Shown here in pieces: positions 23,780 to 32,617 of a DNA stretch of 35,607 nucleotides; the stretch's first letter is position 1; every line of letters begins with the position of its first letter. The stretch is taken from NCBI GenBank assembly GCA_964385645.1, contig CAYLPT010000218.1, forward strand, positions 1 to 35,607, in the 5' to 3' direction. The stretch comes from CAYLPT01 sp964385645. Its GTDB lineage: Bacteria; Armatimonadota; Hebobacteria; Hebobacterales; Hebobacteraceae. Position numbers and translations under genes: made by a program. The notes beneath the pieces were generated by a model, which ran no database searches, was not told the DNA's origin, and worked only from the letters and a program-made list of their open reading frames with translations.

Positions 23780-24945
23780 CCCCGCCTCTGCGCCGCCAGC
23801 TTGAGCGCCAGCATCGCCACGGCATCTGCGGCCCCTGGCTTCCCCAGCAGCCGGCTCGCCTGCGCCATGAGCGCCAGCCGCTGCTCATCCCACAGGAGCT
23901 CGTCGAGCGCGGCCGCCAGGCGGTCGGGCGTCAGCTCCGCGTCTGGTATCACCAGCGCGGCCCCCGCCCGCGCCAGAGGCGCGGCGTTGCGCACCTGCTC
24001 GTTGGTGCTCGCCCCGGACCAGGGGACCAGCACGGCCGGCAGGCCGCGCGCGGTCAGCTCAGCGACGGTGCTCGCGCCCGCCCGACACACGACCAGGTCG
24101 GCCGCCGCCAGGGCCGCGCCATAGCTGCGCTCCAGGTACGTCACCGCTCGATAGTGCGGCGCGGCGGCCGCCGCGATCCCCCCCTCTGGCGACCACTGGC
24201 GGCCGATCACGTGCACCACCTGCACCTCGCGCAGCTCCGGGCGTCGCCGCCCCAGCAGCGCGAGCGCTCCCACGATCGCCTCGTTGATCCGCCGCGAGCC
24301 CAGGCTGCCGCCCAGGGCGAGCAAGGTGCGCCGGCCCGGGTCGAGCCCCAGGGCGGCCGCGCCCTCCTGCCGGGTCGGGGCGAGCACCTCGGGGCGCACC
24401 GGCACCCCGGTCACGACCAGCCGGGCGCCGCGCCGGACTCGGGCCGCGAAGTAAGGCCCCAACTCCTCCCACCCGAGGGCCATGGCGCTGACCAGCCGAC
24501 AGGCGATTCTGCTGGTGAAGCCCGGCGTCAGATTGGTCTCCAGGCTGAGGGTCGGCAGTCCGAGCAGCCGGGCCGCGAGCAGCGCTGGCCCGCTCACATA
24601 GCCGCCCACGCCGACCACCACGTCGGGTGAGAAGCGCCGCAGGGCGGCGAGGCTCTGGAGCAGCGGAAGGCCTATTGTCAGCTCGGCGAGGGAGCGCAGG
24701 CGTCCCCTCCAGGCCCACCATCCGCGCCCCGCGAGCCCGTGTACCGAGATGGCGCGAAAGGCCAGCCCGGCGCGGGGCGCCTCCCGCGCCTCGAGCCGAT
24801 CGCCGCCGATGAAGAGGAGCTGGACGCCGGGGCAGCGGCGCCGCAGGCCGTCGGCCACCGCGAGCGCGGGATAGACGTGGCCGCCCGTGCCCCCGCCGAC
24901 GAGGGCCACCCGAGGCCCGCTCGCGCTGGTGGCTTCCCCCCGCAT
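23776..24945 (-). CDS. murG: UDP-N-acetylglucosamine--N-acetylmuramyl-(pentapeptide) pyrophosphoryl-undecaprenol N-acetylglucosamine transferase
   Basis: MurG adds GlcNAc to lipid I to give lipid II on the inner face of the membrane. The 389 residues contain the N-terminal glycine loop GGGTGGHVYPALAVADGL (17-34, with catalytic-site His23), GVGGYVSGPALLAARLLGLP, ALGGSLGSRRINE at the start of the C-domain, and CRAGASTVAELTARGLPAVLVPW, which binds UDP-GlcNAc. ATG 24945 begins seven bases after the ftsA stop; no good ribosome site precedes it, so translation may depend on ftsA. The frame is open far upstream, but that part overlaps ftsA. It is unusual that murG follows ftsA here instead of lying between ftsW and murC. 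It is the last dcw gene. Confidence 0.95.
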   Translation of the reverse strand: MRGEATSASGPRVALVGGGTGGHVYPALAVADGLRRRCPGVQLLFIGGDRLEAREAPRAGLAFRAISVHGLAGRGWWAWRGRLRSLAELTIGLPLLQSLAALRRFSPDVVVGVGGYVSGPALLAARLLGLPTLSLETNLTPGFTSRIACRLVSAMALGWEELGPYFAARVRRGARLVVTGVPVRPEVLAPTRQEGAAALGLDPGRRTLLALGGSLGSRRINEAIVGALALLGRRRPELREVQVVHVIGRQWSPEGGIAAAAAPHYRAVTYLERSYGAALAAADLVVCRAGASTVAELTARGLPAVLVPWSGASTNEQVRNAAPLARAGAALVIPDAELTPDRLAAALDELLWDEQRLALMAQASRLLGKPGAADAVAMLALKLAAQRRG

Positions 24946-24952
24946 GGTCGCG

Positions 24953-26185
24953 CTAGGAGCTGAAGAGGTCGCGCACCCAGGCGACCACTCGCCCGAGGAC
25001 AGGCAGCACGCGTATCGCGGGACGGGGCTCGACCCGCCGCGCCTCGGCCTCCCGGTGGGCGTAGTAGACGAGCCCGACGCCGGTGGCGAGGGCCGGGCTC
25101 TCGAGCAGCTCGAGGGGCCCGGCGGCGACGCGCGGCCGGCCCAAGCGGGCCCGGCAGGCCAGAGTCTGGCGGGCCACGGAGGTGATGCCGGGCAGCAGAC
25201 TCCCCCCGCCGGTGACCACCACGCCGCCGGCGGGCGTCCAGGCCTCCCCCCAGCGCCGGAGCTCGTGCTCCACAAGCCGGAACATCTCCCTCACCCTGGC
25301 CTCGATGACCTGGGCGACGAAGCGCTGGCTCACCTTGCGCTCCTCCTCATCTCCGGGCAGCTTCACGTCCTCCGCGTCCTCGGGGACCATCTCGGCCCGC
25401 GCCCGGCCGCAGCTGAGCTTGACCTGCTCGGCCTCCGGGTGCGTGATCCCGAGGGCGACCGCCAGGTCGTGGGTGACGTTGGCGCCGGCGACGGGGATGG
25501 CGCCGGTGAAGGCGATGCTGCCCTCGAGGAAGAGGCCGAGGTCGCTGGTGCCGCCGCCGATGTCAATGAGGAGCACCCCGAGCTGCTCCTCGTCCTCGGT
25601 GAGCACGGCGTCCGCGGCGGCGAGGGGCTCGGCCACCAGCTCGGCGACGCCGAGGCCGGCCTGCTCGACGGCGCGGGTGACGTTGGCGACGAGGTTGCGG
25701 CCGGCGGTGACGATGTGAGTCTCGACGGCGAGCCTGCTGGCCGAGAGGCCGACGGGGTTGCGGACGCGGGGGGTGTCGTCCACGGTGAAGCCGCGGGAGA
25801 TGGCGTGGATCATCTGGCGGTCGGGGGGGATGGAGACGGAGGCGACGGCGGCGCCCATGACGCGCTCGACGTCCTCCCAGGTCACCTGGCGATTGGCGCG
25901 GGTGAGCTGGAGCTCGGCGCGGGAGTTGAGGCAGGAGATGTGCTGGCCGGTGATGCCGACCCAGGCGGACTCGAGCTCGACTCCGGAGAGGCGCTGGGCG
26001 CGGCTGACGGCCTCACGGATGGCGCGGGTGGTCTCGGAGACGTCCACCACCTGCCCGCGCTTGAGGCCGCGGCAGGGGCAGGTGGCGGCGGCGAGGAGTT
26101 TCGGCGTGTCGCCGCGGCCGCCCACGACGGCCGCCACCTTGGTGGTGCCGACATCGAGCCCAAGCAAGACCTCCGGCCCCGACAA
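24953..26185 (-). CDS. ftsA: Cell division protein FtsA
   Basis: FtsA is the actin-like protein that tethers FtsZ to the membrane. The 410 residues show the N-terminal phosphate loop GLDVGTTKVAAVVG (9-22), the SHS2/1C region (AWVGITGQHISCLNS), IDIGGGTSDLGLF (phosphate 2), VVTGGGSLLPGI (adenosine motif), and a C-terminal amphipathic helix VLGRVVAWVRDLFSS that serves as the membrane anchor. The start is TTG 26185, with GGGAGGGAAAGG upstream; no in-frame ATG is suitable, because the nearby ATG at 26204 is in another frame. It is 27 bases after sbp. ftsZ does not follow; murG does. Confidence 0.95.
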   Translation of the reverse strand: MSGPEVLLGLDVGTTKVAAVVGGRGDTPKLLAAATCPCRGLKRGQVVDVSETTRAIREAVSRAQRLSGVELESAWVGITGQHISCLNSRAELQLTRANRQVTWEDVERVMGAAVASVSIPPDRQMIHAISRGFTVDDTPRVRNPVGLSASRLAVETHIVTAGRNLVANVTRAVEQAGLGVAELVAEPLAAADAVLTEDEEQLGVLLIDIGGGTSDLGLFLEGSIAFTGAIPVAGANVTHDLAVALGITHPEAEQVKLSCGRARAEMVPEDAEDVKLPGDEEERKVSQRFVAQVIEARVREMFRLVEHELRRWGEAWTPAGGVVVTGGGSLLPGITSVARQTLACRARLGRPRVAAGPLELLESPALATGVGLVYYAHREAEARRVEPRPAIRVLPVLGRVVAWVRDLFSS

Positions 26186-26212
26186 TAGGACCTTTCCCTC
26201 CCATCTTCCGCG

Positions 26213-26575
26213 CTAGGGCGCGGCGGCCTTCTGCCCGCCGGTGCGGGCGACGATCAGCAGCCCCCGCACTCTCCCCAGGTTGGTGAAGATGCGGATGCCG
26301 AGGGCAACGACCATCGCCAGATAGAGGTCCACCCCGAGCTTGTCGCCCAGGAAGGCGAGCAGGGTGGCGATGACCATGTTCACGAAGAACCCACTCACGA
26401 AGACGGCCTCGTCGAAGCGCCCCTCGAGGCGGGCCCGCAGCCCACCCACCAGGGCGTCGAAGCCGGCGAGGGTGGCGATGGCCACATAGTCGCCCCAGGC
26501 CGGCGGGACCGTCGGGAACAGGAAGTAGACGGCGATGAAGCCCACGACGAGGGCCAGCATAGGCAGGGCAATCAC
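26213..26575 (-). CDS. sbp: Small basic protein family (DUF1290) membrane protein
   Basis: This 120-residue membrane protein corresponds to Bacillus Sbp. It has about four hydrophobic segments: ALPMLALVVGFIAVYFLF, GDYVAIATLAGFDALVGGL, FVSGFFVNMVIATLLAFLG and LGVDLYLAMVVALGIRIFTNLG. The family is nearly always beside ftsA/ftsZ or DUF881 genes in Gram-positive-type dcw clusters and is assumed to act in division; no biochemical role is known. GTG 26575 overlaps the DUF881 stop as GTGA. The name basic holds for the family; here charge is moderate. Confidence 0.92.
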   Translation of the reverse strand: MIALPMLALVVGFIAVYFLFPTVPPAWGDYVAIATLAGFDALVGGLRARLEGRFDEAVFVSGFFVNMVIATLLAFLGDKLGVDLYLAMVVALGIRIFTNLGRVRGLLIVARTGGQKAAAP

Positions 26576-27321
26576 CTCGAGGCCTCCTCTGCGACGACCG
26601 GCTGCGCGTACTGGTACTTGGGCATCACCGAGAGAGCAGGGATGATGATCTCGTCCCGCGGAGTCAGCTTGACGTGGAACTGGAGCACCCGCAGGCGATC
26701 GAGCAGTCCATCCCGGATGTTCAGCGCCGAGACCATGTTGGCCTTGTTGCCGATGGCGAGGAATGTGAAGGGGCGGGAGATGGCGACGTTGTTAACTGTG
26801 ATCAGCCGGGCCGAGCAGGCGATTGCGCTCCCCGTCACCAGGCGTTGCCCGTTTAGGGAGATGGCCTCCGCGCCGGCCGCCCAGAGCTCATTGGCGATCT
26901 GCACGAGGTCGAAGTCGTGGATGACATAGACCTCCTGTCCGCCGACCTTGTCGTCAACTCGCATGGTGCTGTCGTCCAGCACCAGCTCGACGCCGGGGCC
27001 CTGCACGGGCAACACCCCGAGCATGATGCGGAAGGTCTCCAGCTCCTCCTTCATGAGCCGCGTGAGCCCGCGCTCGTCGGCGGCCTCCTGCTCATAGCGT
27101 GCGAGCTGTTCGCGGAGGCGCTGGATCTCCGCGCGCTGGTTCTCGAGCTGGGTCTCGGCCGCGGTCAGCATGCCCACCACGGCCCGCGCCTGGCGCCCGC
27201 TCGCCGTCGCGCCGCGGAGCCTGCGGGCGTGAACCTGCACGCCCAGCATCGCGCCCAACACCAGGCTCACCGCGGCCATCGCCACCACCCACCGCTGTTC
27301 GCCGCGCCACTCCAGTTTCAT
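26572..27321 (-). CDS. DUF881 family division-associated protein
   Basis: This 249-residue protein has a basic N-terminus, one transmembrane helix (about residues 11-30), a coiled coil (about 50-95, TQLENQRAEIQRLREQLARYEQE) and an external DUF881 domain (VQGPGVELVLDDS, VIHDFDLVQIANELWAAGAEAISLNGQRL, followed by NVAISRPFTFLAIGN). The family is linked to ftsQ/ftsA in Actinobacteria, Firmicutes and related phyla. Some members resemble septal coiled-coil proteins, but the function is not proven. ATG 27321 overlaps the ftsQ stop (ATGA). The position between ftsQ and sbp points to a divisome role. Confidence 0.92.
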   Translation of the reverse strand: MKLEWRGEQRWVVAMAAVSLVLGAMLGVQVHARRLRGATASGRQARAVVGMLTAAETQLENQRAEIQRLREQLARYEQEAADERGLTRLMKEELETFRIMLGVLPVQGPGVELVLDDSTMRVDDKVGGQEVYVIHDFDLVQIANELWAAGAEAISLNGQRLVTGSAIACSARLITVNNVAISRPFTFLAIGNKANMVSALNIRDGLLDRLRVLQFHVKLTPRDEIIIPALSVMPKYQYAQPVVAEEASR

Positions 27322-28127
27322 ATCCCACTCACCTCACGGCCGCCTGCCGCCTCGCTCTCGCCCCCGGCCGGCCGCCAGTATGCCGCCTCGGGATCGCTCA
27401 CGTCCACGAGCCCTATCGCCTCCAGACCCAGGGTGTCCACCACGCGGGCCAGCAGTTTCGCCTTCACCCCGAGGCGCTCGCACCGGCCCAGGCGGGCCTG
27501 CGCCCCGGAGCCCAAGGTGAGGGTGATCTCGCCGCCCTCGCCGTACTCGAGCCGTGTCACGCCCAGGCACAGCTCGAGGGCCGTGGCCCGCAGCGCGGCC
27601 AGGAGCCCCGAGAGCTCGGCCCGCGCCTGTGCGCTCTCCAGCTCGCCCTCCGCCAGGCTCGGCCCCACCAGCTCTGGCAGCCCCCAGCCCCATTCGTCGC
27701 GCACCACGAACACCACCCCCTCCGGGTCCACGAGCAGCGCCTCCTCCGGCCGCCGGACCACCGCCACCGGCTCCCTGCGCTCCACCGTCACCACCAGCCG
27801 GTTCGGGAACCCCCGGGACACGCGTGCGGCCCGCACGGCTGGCACCTGCTCCGCCTGGCGACGCAGTCGCCCCAGCGGGGCCAGCGCCATGCCGGTGTTC
27901 GCCCCCAGCTCCAGGCGCGGGGCGACCTGCTCGACCACGCGCGGGTCTCCCCGCACCACCACCTCGCGGACTGCCAAGCGCGGCGAGGCGAGCACGATGT
28001 AGACCACCTCCGCCGCAAGCGCGACCGCGCAGACCAGCGCCAAGCGCCGCCCGTGCGCGACCCAGCTTACTCCGCCGGTGGAGGCAGCCGCCCCGAGTCG
28101 CGGCCTATAGGCCCCGCCGAGCGCCAT
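27318..28127 (-). CDS. ftsQ: Cell division protein FtsQ/DivIB (POTRA domain)
   Basis: This bitopic divisome protein links early and late division proteins. It has 269 residues: a short cytoplasmic part, a transmembrane helix (about 31-49, RLALVCAVALAAEVVYIVL), a POTRA domain (VREVVVRGDPRVVEQVAPRL then GFPNRLVVTVERREPVAVV), and the beta domain (LLVDPEGVVF ... VDTLGLEAIGLVDVSDPE). I chose ATG 28127 because GGAGGAG lies about ten bases upstream; an in-frame TTG at 28151 would add eight residues. The start lies 23 bases inside the ddl gene's end, which suggests coupling. The order ddl-ftsQ matches classic dcw clusters. Confidence 0.9.
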   Translation of the reverse strand: MALGGAYRPRLGAAASTGGVSWVAHGRRLALVCAVALAAEVVYIVLASPRLAVREVVVRGDPRVVEQVAPRLELGANTGMALAPLGRLRRQAEQVPAVRAARVSRGFPNRLVVTVERREPVAVVRRPEEALLVDPEGVVFVVRDEWGWGLPELVGPSLAEGELESAQARAELSGLLAALRATALELCLGVTRLEYGEGGEITLTLGSGAQARLGRCERLGVKAKLLARVVDTLGLEAIGLVDVSDPEAAYWRPAGGESEAAGGREVSGI

Positions 28128-29103
28128 GGCGCCCTCTCTCCTCCAGAGCAAGCTCGATCAGCCGGTCCACCACCTGGGAGAAGGTCATCCCCACCGCCTC
28201 CGCCGCGCGGGGCAAGATGCTGGTCTCGGTCATGCCGGGGATGGTGTTCACCTCGAGGACGTAGACCTCGTCTTCGGAGGCCATCATGTCCACACGCGAC
28301 ATGCCCCGGCAGCCAAGGACGCGGTGGGCGGCGAGGGTAAGCTCCCGCGCCCGGGCGGCCTGCCAGGCGGGGATGCGCGCGGGCACGATCTCCTCGGTGG
28401 CGCCGGGGGTATACTTCGCCTCGTAGTCGTAGAAGCCGCTCCGGGGAACGATCTCGACCAGCGGCAGCGCCTCCTCGCCCAACACCGGGCCGCTGATCTC
28501 AACCCCTGCGATGTACTCCTCGGCGAGCGCCTCCGGACCATACCGGAACGCTTCCTCCAGAGCGGGCTCGATCTCGGCGGGATCTCGCACCACGGTGACG
28601 CCGATAGTCGAGCCCTCGCAGGCCGGCTTCACGACACAGGGCAGCCGGAGCGCTTCGAGAACGGCGCGGCCGGCGCCGGCGCGCTCGGCGGCCCGCAGCG
28701 GCAACCAGCGAGGGGTAGGGATGCCCTCCCGCTCGAAGATCCTCTTGGAGACGATCTTGTTCATCGCCAGGGCGCTGGCGAGCACGCCGGAGCCGGTGTA
28801 GGGGATGCCGAGCAGCTCCAGCATCCCCTGCACCGTGCCGTCTTCGCCCGGCCCGCCGTGGAGCGCGATGAAAACAACGTCAGGCCGGCCGTCCGCCTCC
28901 GGCTCACAGGCGCCCGGCGCGAACAGGGCCCGGGCGAGGCAGCCGGCCTGCGGGCCGGCGAGGTTGGCCAGGTCCATCTGGGTGACCTCGTAGCGTGCGG
29001 GGTCGAGGGCCGCCATGACCTTGGCGCCGCTGCGGAGGCAGATCTCGCGCTCGGAGGAGGTCCCGCCGGTCAGCACCAGCACTCGCAGTCGGTCGCTCGC
29101 CAT
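28105..29103 (-). CDS. ddl: D-alanine--D-alanine ligase
   Basis: Ddl makes the D-Ala-D-Ala dipeptide used by MurF. The 332 residues include the N-terminal GGTSSEREICLRSG (13-26), DVVFIALHGGPGEDGTVQGMLELLGIPYTGSG, the ATP-grasp segment CVVKPACEGSTIGV, and YDYEAKYTPGATEEIVPA, whose omega-loop Tyr/Lys pattern points to D-Ala rather than D-lactate. Mg-binding EVNTIPGMTETS is near the end. The ATG directly follows the murB stop (TAGATG). Vancomycin-type ligases have a different omega loop, so an ordinary Ddl is likely. Confidence 0.95.
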   Translation of the reverse strand: MASDRLRVLVLTGGTSSEREICLRSGAKVMAALDPARYEVTQMDLANLAGPQAGCLARALFAPGACEPEADGRPDVVFIALHGGPGEDGTVQGMLELLGIPYTGSGVLASALAMNKIVSKRIFEREGIPTPRWLPLRAAERAGAGRAVLEALRLPCVVKPACEGSTIGVTVVRDPAEIEPALEEAFRYGPEALAEEYIAGVEISGPVLGEEALPLVEIVPRSGFYDYEAKYTPGATEEIVPARIPAWQAARARELTLAAHRVLGCRGMSRVDMMASEDEVYVLEVNTIPGMTETSILPRAAEAVGMTFSQVVDRLIELALEERGRHGARRGL

Positions 29104-30069
29104 CTACCGCTCCCCGATGCACTCGATCTCGAGCTCGAGATCAATGCCGTAGCGCCGGAGGGCCAGGGCATGGGCGCGCTCGATCAGCTCGAGCATGTCG
29201 GCCGCAGTCGCGCGGCCCCGGTTGATGAGGAAGTTGGCGTGCTTGCTGGAGACCTGCGCATCCCCAACCCGCATGCCCTTGGCGCCAGCGCGGTCTAGCA
29301 CCTTGCCGGCGGCCACGCCGCGGGGGTTCTTGAACACGCTGCCTGCCGACCAGGCGCGGAGCGGCTGACGGCTGCCGCGCTTGTGGCGCAGGCGCTCGAC
29401 CTTGGCCGCGATGGTCTCGGGCTCGGCCCGCTCGAGGCGAAGCCTGGCGGCCAGCACCACGGCCTGCGAGGCGCCGAGGCTGCTGTAGCGGTAGCGGTAG
29501 GTGAACTGGGCCGCGCCCCACTCCCGCACCTCCCCCTCCGCGTCGAGGACGGTGGCGGCAAGCACGAGGTCGCCGATGGAGCCGGTGTCGGTGCCGGCGT
29601 TGGTGGCGAGCGCGCCGCCCAGGGTGCCCGGGATGCCCACCGTGGACTCGAGCCCGCTCAGGCCGACTTCGGTGGCCTGCTTCACCAGGCGCGCAAGCCT
29701 CACCCCCGCGCCAGCCGCCACGCCGTCGTCCAGCCACTCAAGCTCGGAGAAGCCGGGGCCCAGGCGGATCACGATGCCGCGCACGCCGCGGTCGGCGACG
29801 AGCAGGTTACTGCCGTTGCCGATGACCTTGGCGGGCAGGCCCTTGGCGCGGGCGAAGGCGGCCACCTCGGCTAGGTCGTGGAGGTCGCGGGGCTGGACGA
29901 AGATGTCGGCCGGGCCCCCGATGTGGAAGGTGGTGTGGCGGGCCATGGGCTCGAAGATGCTGACCCGGCCCCGCAGCCGCGCCCGCAGGTCAGCGCCGGC
30001 GGCCTCCACCTGGCGAAGTCTGTTAGCCACGAGCGGTGCTGGAACCCAGGTCTGCTGTCCAGTGCTCAT
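29104..30069 (-). CDS. murB: UDP-N-acetylenolpyruvoylglucosamine reductase
   Basis: MurB reduces UDP-GlcNAc-enolpyruvate to UDP-MurNAc with FAD and NADPH. The 321 residues show the FAD-binding TTFHIGGPAD (46-55), VIGNGSNLLVAD (82-93) and GIPGTLGGALATNAG (145-159). YRYRYSS (191-197) contains the conserved Tyr-Arg pattern, SAGSVFKNP gives the catalytic Ser244, and LELEIECIG (311-319) the C-terminal Glu. The architecture is type II (about 300 residues, no Tyr-loop insertion). ATG 30069 overlaps the murC stop (ATGA); the open frame extends upstream only within murC. Confidence 0.95.
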   Translation of the reverse strand: MSTGQQTWVPAPLVANRLRQVEAAGADLRARLRGRVSIFEPMARHTTFHIGGPADIFVQPRDLHDLAEVAAFARAKGLPAKVIGNGSNLLVADRGVRGIVIRLGPGFSELEWLDDGVAAGAGVRLARLVKQATEVGLSGLESTVGIPGTLGGALATNAGTDTGSIGDLVLAATVLDAEGEVREWGAAQFTYRYRYSSLGASQAVVLAARLRLERAEPETIAAKVERLRHKRGSRQPLRAWSAGSVFKNPRGVAAGKVLDRAGAKGMRVGDAQVSSKHANFLINRGRATAADMLELIERAHALALRRYGIDLELEIECIGER

Positions 30070-31463
30070 TTCTTCGCCGCCACCCCCGGGGCCGTGGGCC
30101 GCGCTCCTAGCCGCGCGGCCAGCGCGCGCGCCGCCTCCCCGATGTCCCCCGCGCCCATGACTACCACGACCTCCCCGGTCTGCACGCTCGCCGCAACTCG
30201 CTCGGCGACCTCCTCCTTCGCCACCTCCTGGACGGCGTCCTCTCCCCGCAGGCGCCGCAGGGGCCCGGCGATGAGCGCGGAGCTGACCCCTGGGAGCGGG
30301 TCCTCGCGCGCGGCGTATACCTCGGTCACCACCACCGAGTCGGCGCTGGCGAGGGCCGCCGCGAAACCGTCGGCGAAGTCGCGGGTGCGGGAGTAGAGGT
30401 GGGGCTGGAAGACGGCGCGCAGGGGCCGGCCGGGGAAGGCCGCCCGGGCCGCGGCGAGCGTGGCCGCGATCTCGGTGGGGTGGTGCGCGTAGTCGTCCAC
30501 CACCACCACGCCCTCTGCCTCCCCAACCACCTCGAAGCGCCGCTCGACCCCCCGGAAGCGCGCCAGCGCCCCGCGGCATGTCCCCAGGTCGGCGCCGGCC
30601 CGCAGGGCGATGGCGGTCGCGCCGAGCGCGTTCACCACCGTGTGCAGACCGGGCGCGCCCACCCGCAGCTCGCCGGCCTCCTCCCCCTCCACGAGCAATC
30701 GGCACCAGGCAATCCGGCCCCGCGCCTGCGCCTCCAGGCCCCGGACATGCGCCCCCTCCGACAGTCCATACCAGACGACCTCCCGGGGCAGCCCGCGGGC
30801 GAGCTCCCGCAGCTCCGGCCGGTCGGCGCACAGCACCGCCGCGCCGCCCTCCCTCAGACGCTCGAGGAAGCGGCGGAAGCTGGCGCGCAGCCCCGCCTCC
30901 GTGCCGTGGTGGTCGAGGTGCTCGGCCTCGACGTTCGTGACCGCCGCAATCTCAGGCCGCAGATCGAGGTACGACTCGTAGGCCTCACAGGCCTCCGCCA
31001 CCAGCCACTCGCCGGCGCCGGCGCGGGCGTTGCCGCCGAGGGGGGCGTAGCTGCCGCCGAGGGCGACAGTGGGGTCGAGCCCCCCCTCGTGCAGGATGGC
31101 GCCGACCATCGCGGTGACGGTGGTCTTGCCGTGGGTGCCAGAGATGGCGATGCCGCGGCCGGCGTCCATCATCTCGCCGAGCAGGGCCGAGCGACGAAGG
31201 ACCGGCAGGCCCAGCTCCCGCGCCCTGATGAGCTCGGGGTTGTCGGGGCGGATGGCATCCGAGACGATGACCCGATCGGCGCCCTCGACCAGGTCGCCCC
31301 GGTGGCCAATCCACACCTTGACGCCCAGGGCGCGGAGCCGGCGAGTGAGTGGGGACTCGTGGGCATCGGAGCCGGAGACGCGCGCGCCGCGGGCGAGCGA
31401 GATCTGCGCGAGGGCGCTCATGCCGATGCCGCCGACGCCGACGAAGTGGAGGCGCTCGCTCAT
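30066..31463 (-). CDS. murC: UDP-N-acetylmuramate--L-alanine ligase
   Basis: MurC attaches the first amino acid, L-Ala, to UDP-MurNAc. The 465 residues contain the N-terminal Rossmann loop FVGVGGIGMSALA (7-19), the ATP P-loop GTHGKTTVTAM (109-119), TNVEAEHLDHHG (metal and ribosyl region), DDYAHHPTEI in the C-terminal domain, and RAVFQPHLYSRT, all strong MurC signatures. ATG 31463 overlaps the ftsW stop (ATGA). The length is normal. A short Ala/Arg-rich tail ends the protein. Confidence 0.95.
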   Translation of the reverse strand: MSERLHFVGVGGIGMSALAQISLARGARVSGSDAHESPLTRRLRALGVKVWIGHRGDLVEGADRVIVSDAIRPDNPELIRARELGLPVLRRSALLGEMMDAGRGIAISGTHGKTTVTAMVGAILHEGGLDPTVALGGSYAPLGGNARAGAGEWLVAEACEAYESYLDLRPEIAAVTNVEAEHLDHHGTEAGLRASFRRFLERLREGGAAVLCADRPELRELARGLPREVVWYGLSEGAHVRGLEAQARGRIAWCRLLVEGEEAGELRVGAPGLHTVVNALGATAIALRAGADLGTCRGALARFRGVERRFEVVGEAEGVVVVDDYAHHPTEIAATLAAARAAFPGRPLRAVFQPHLYSRTRDFADGFAAALASADSVVVTEVYAAREDPLPGVSSALIAGPLRRLRGEDAVQEVAKEEVAERVAASVQTGEVVVVMGAGDIGEAARALAARLGARPTAPGVAAKK

Positions 31464-32617
31464 GTGGGCGCCCTCACCCGCCTCGCCCCTCGGGAGACGT
31501 TGAGGATGAGCCCCACGCCGATCAGTGAGCAGATGAGCGACGAGCCGCCGTAGCTCACGAAGGGCAGGGGCAGGCCAGTTGCGGGGACGGACCCCGTCGC
31601 CACCGCGATGTGCACGAGCGCCTGCACGCCCAGCACGCAGGTCACGCCCGCCGCCACCAGACCGGAGAAGCGATCCCGCGCCCGGCCAGCGATCATCATG
31701 CCCCGGACGACGAGCAGGGAGAACGCCAGCACCACCGCCCAGGTCGCCACCAGCCCGAGCTCCTCGCCGACGACGACGAGGATGGAGTCAGTGGTGGCGG
31801 CCGGCAGGTAGAAGTACTTGTCAATGCTGCCTCCGTAGCCGCGGCCGGTCACCCCGCCAGAGCCAAGGGCGATGAGCGAGCGCGCCCTCTGGTAGCCGCC
31901 CTCCAGCGCGACCTTGTCGCCGGCCAGGAAGTCGAGGATGCGCTGGAGCTGGTAGGGGTGGCGCCACACCACCACCGCGGCGAGGGACAGCCCCGCGCCC
32001 CCGGCGGCCGCGATGTGCCGGAGCTTCAGCCCCCCGATGTGGTAGAAGACGAGGGCCGCCGCGGCGATGACGCTGGCGGTGCCCAGGTCGGGCTGCACGG
32101 CGATCAGCCCCGCGACCAAGCCGAGCAAGGCCAGCGGGGGCACAGCGGCCCGCCACGTGGGAACCCCGCGAGGGAAGCGCGCGAGCCAGCGAGCGGCGGC
32201 GATCACGAGGGTGAGCTTGGCCAACTCGCTGGGCTGGAAGTTGAGGCCCACGCCGGGCATGGCGAACCAGCGCCGGGCGCCGCTGACCTCTCGCCCGAAC
32301 ACGAGCACGGCCCCGAGCAGGAGCACAGTGGCGATCGCGAGCAACCCCGCGCGCCGCCGCAGAGCGGACAGCGAGAGCCGACTCGCCCACCACATGGCGG
32401 GGATCCCCACCACGACGAAGCCGACCTGCCGCTTGAGGTAGTAGAACACGTCCTCGCTCTCTCTCGCGGCGGCGAGGGGGAAGCTGGCGCTGAACACCAT
32501 GGCCACACCCAGGGCGACCAGCCCGAGCGTCGGGACCAAGGCCCACATGTCAACGCCCACGGGCTCCTGCGGGCCCGGCTGCTGCTGCGGGTTGTGCACG
32601 ATCCTGATCGCGGTCAC
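31460..32617 (-). CDS. ftsW: SEDS-family peptidoglycan polymerase FtsW
   Basis: FtsW polymerises lipid II at the septum with a class B PBP. The 385-residue protein has about ten transmembrane helices, starting around WALVPTLGLVALGVAMVFSA. Family signatures include FGREVSGARRWFAMPGVGLNFQPSELAKL, the LIAVQPDLGTA loop with its essential Asp, and PLPFVSYGGSSL near the end. RodA shares these motifs, but the dcw position between murD and murC favours FtsW. GTG 32617 overlaps the murD stop (GTGA) and has GGAGAGG seven bases upstream. An internal ATG at MWALV would delete most of the N-terminal tail (NPQQQPGPQEP). Confidence 0.94.
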   Translation of the reverse strand: MTAIRIVHNPQQQPGPQEPVGVDMWALVPTLGLVALGVAMVFSASFPLAAARESEDVFYYLKRQVGFVVVGIPAMWWASRLSLSALRRRAGLLAIATVLLLGAVLVFGREVSGARRWFAMPGVGLNFQPSELAKLTLVIAAARWLARFPRGVPTWRAAVPPLALLGLVAGLIAVQPDLGTASVIAAAALVFYHIGGLKLRHIAAAGGAGLSLAAVVVWRHPYQLQRILDFLAGDKVALEGGYQRARSLIALGSGGVTGRGYGGSIDKYFYLPAATTDSILVVVGEELGLVATWAVVLAFSLLVVRGMMIAGRARDRFSGLVAAGVTCVLGVQALVHIAVATGSVPATGLPLPFVSYGGSSLICSLIGVGLILNVSRGARRVRAPT

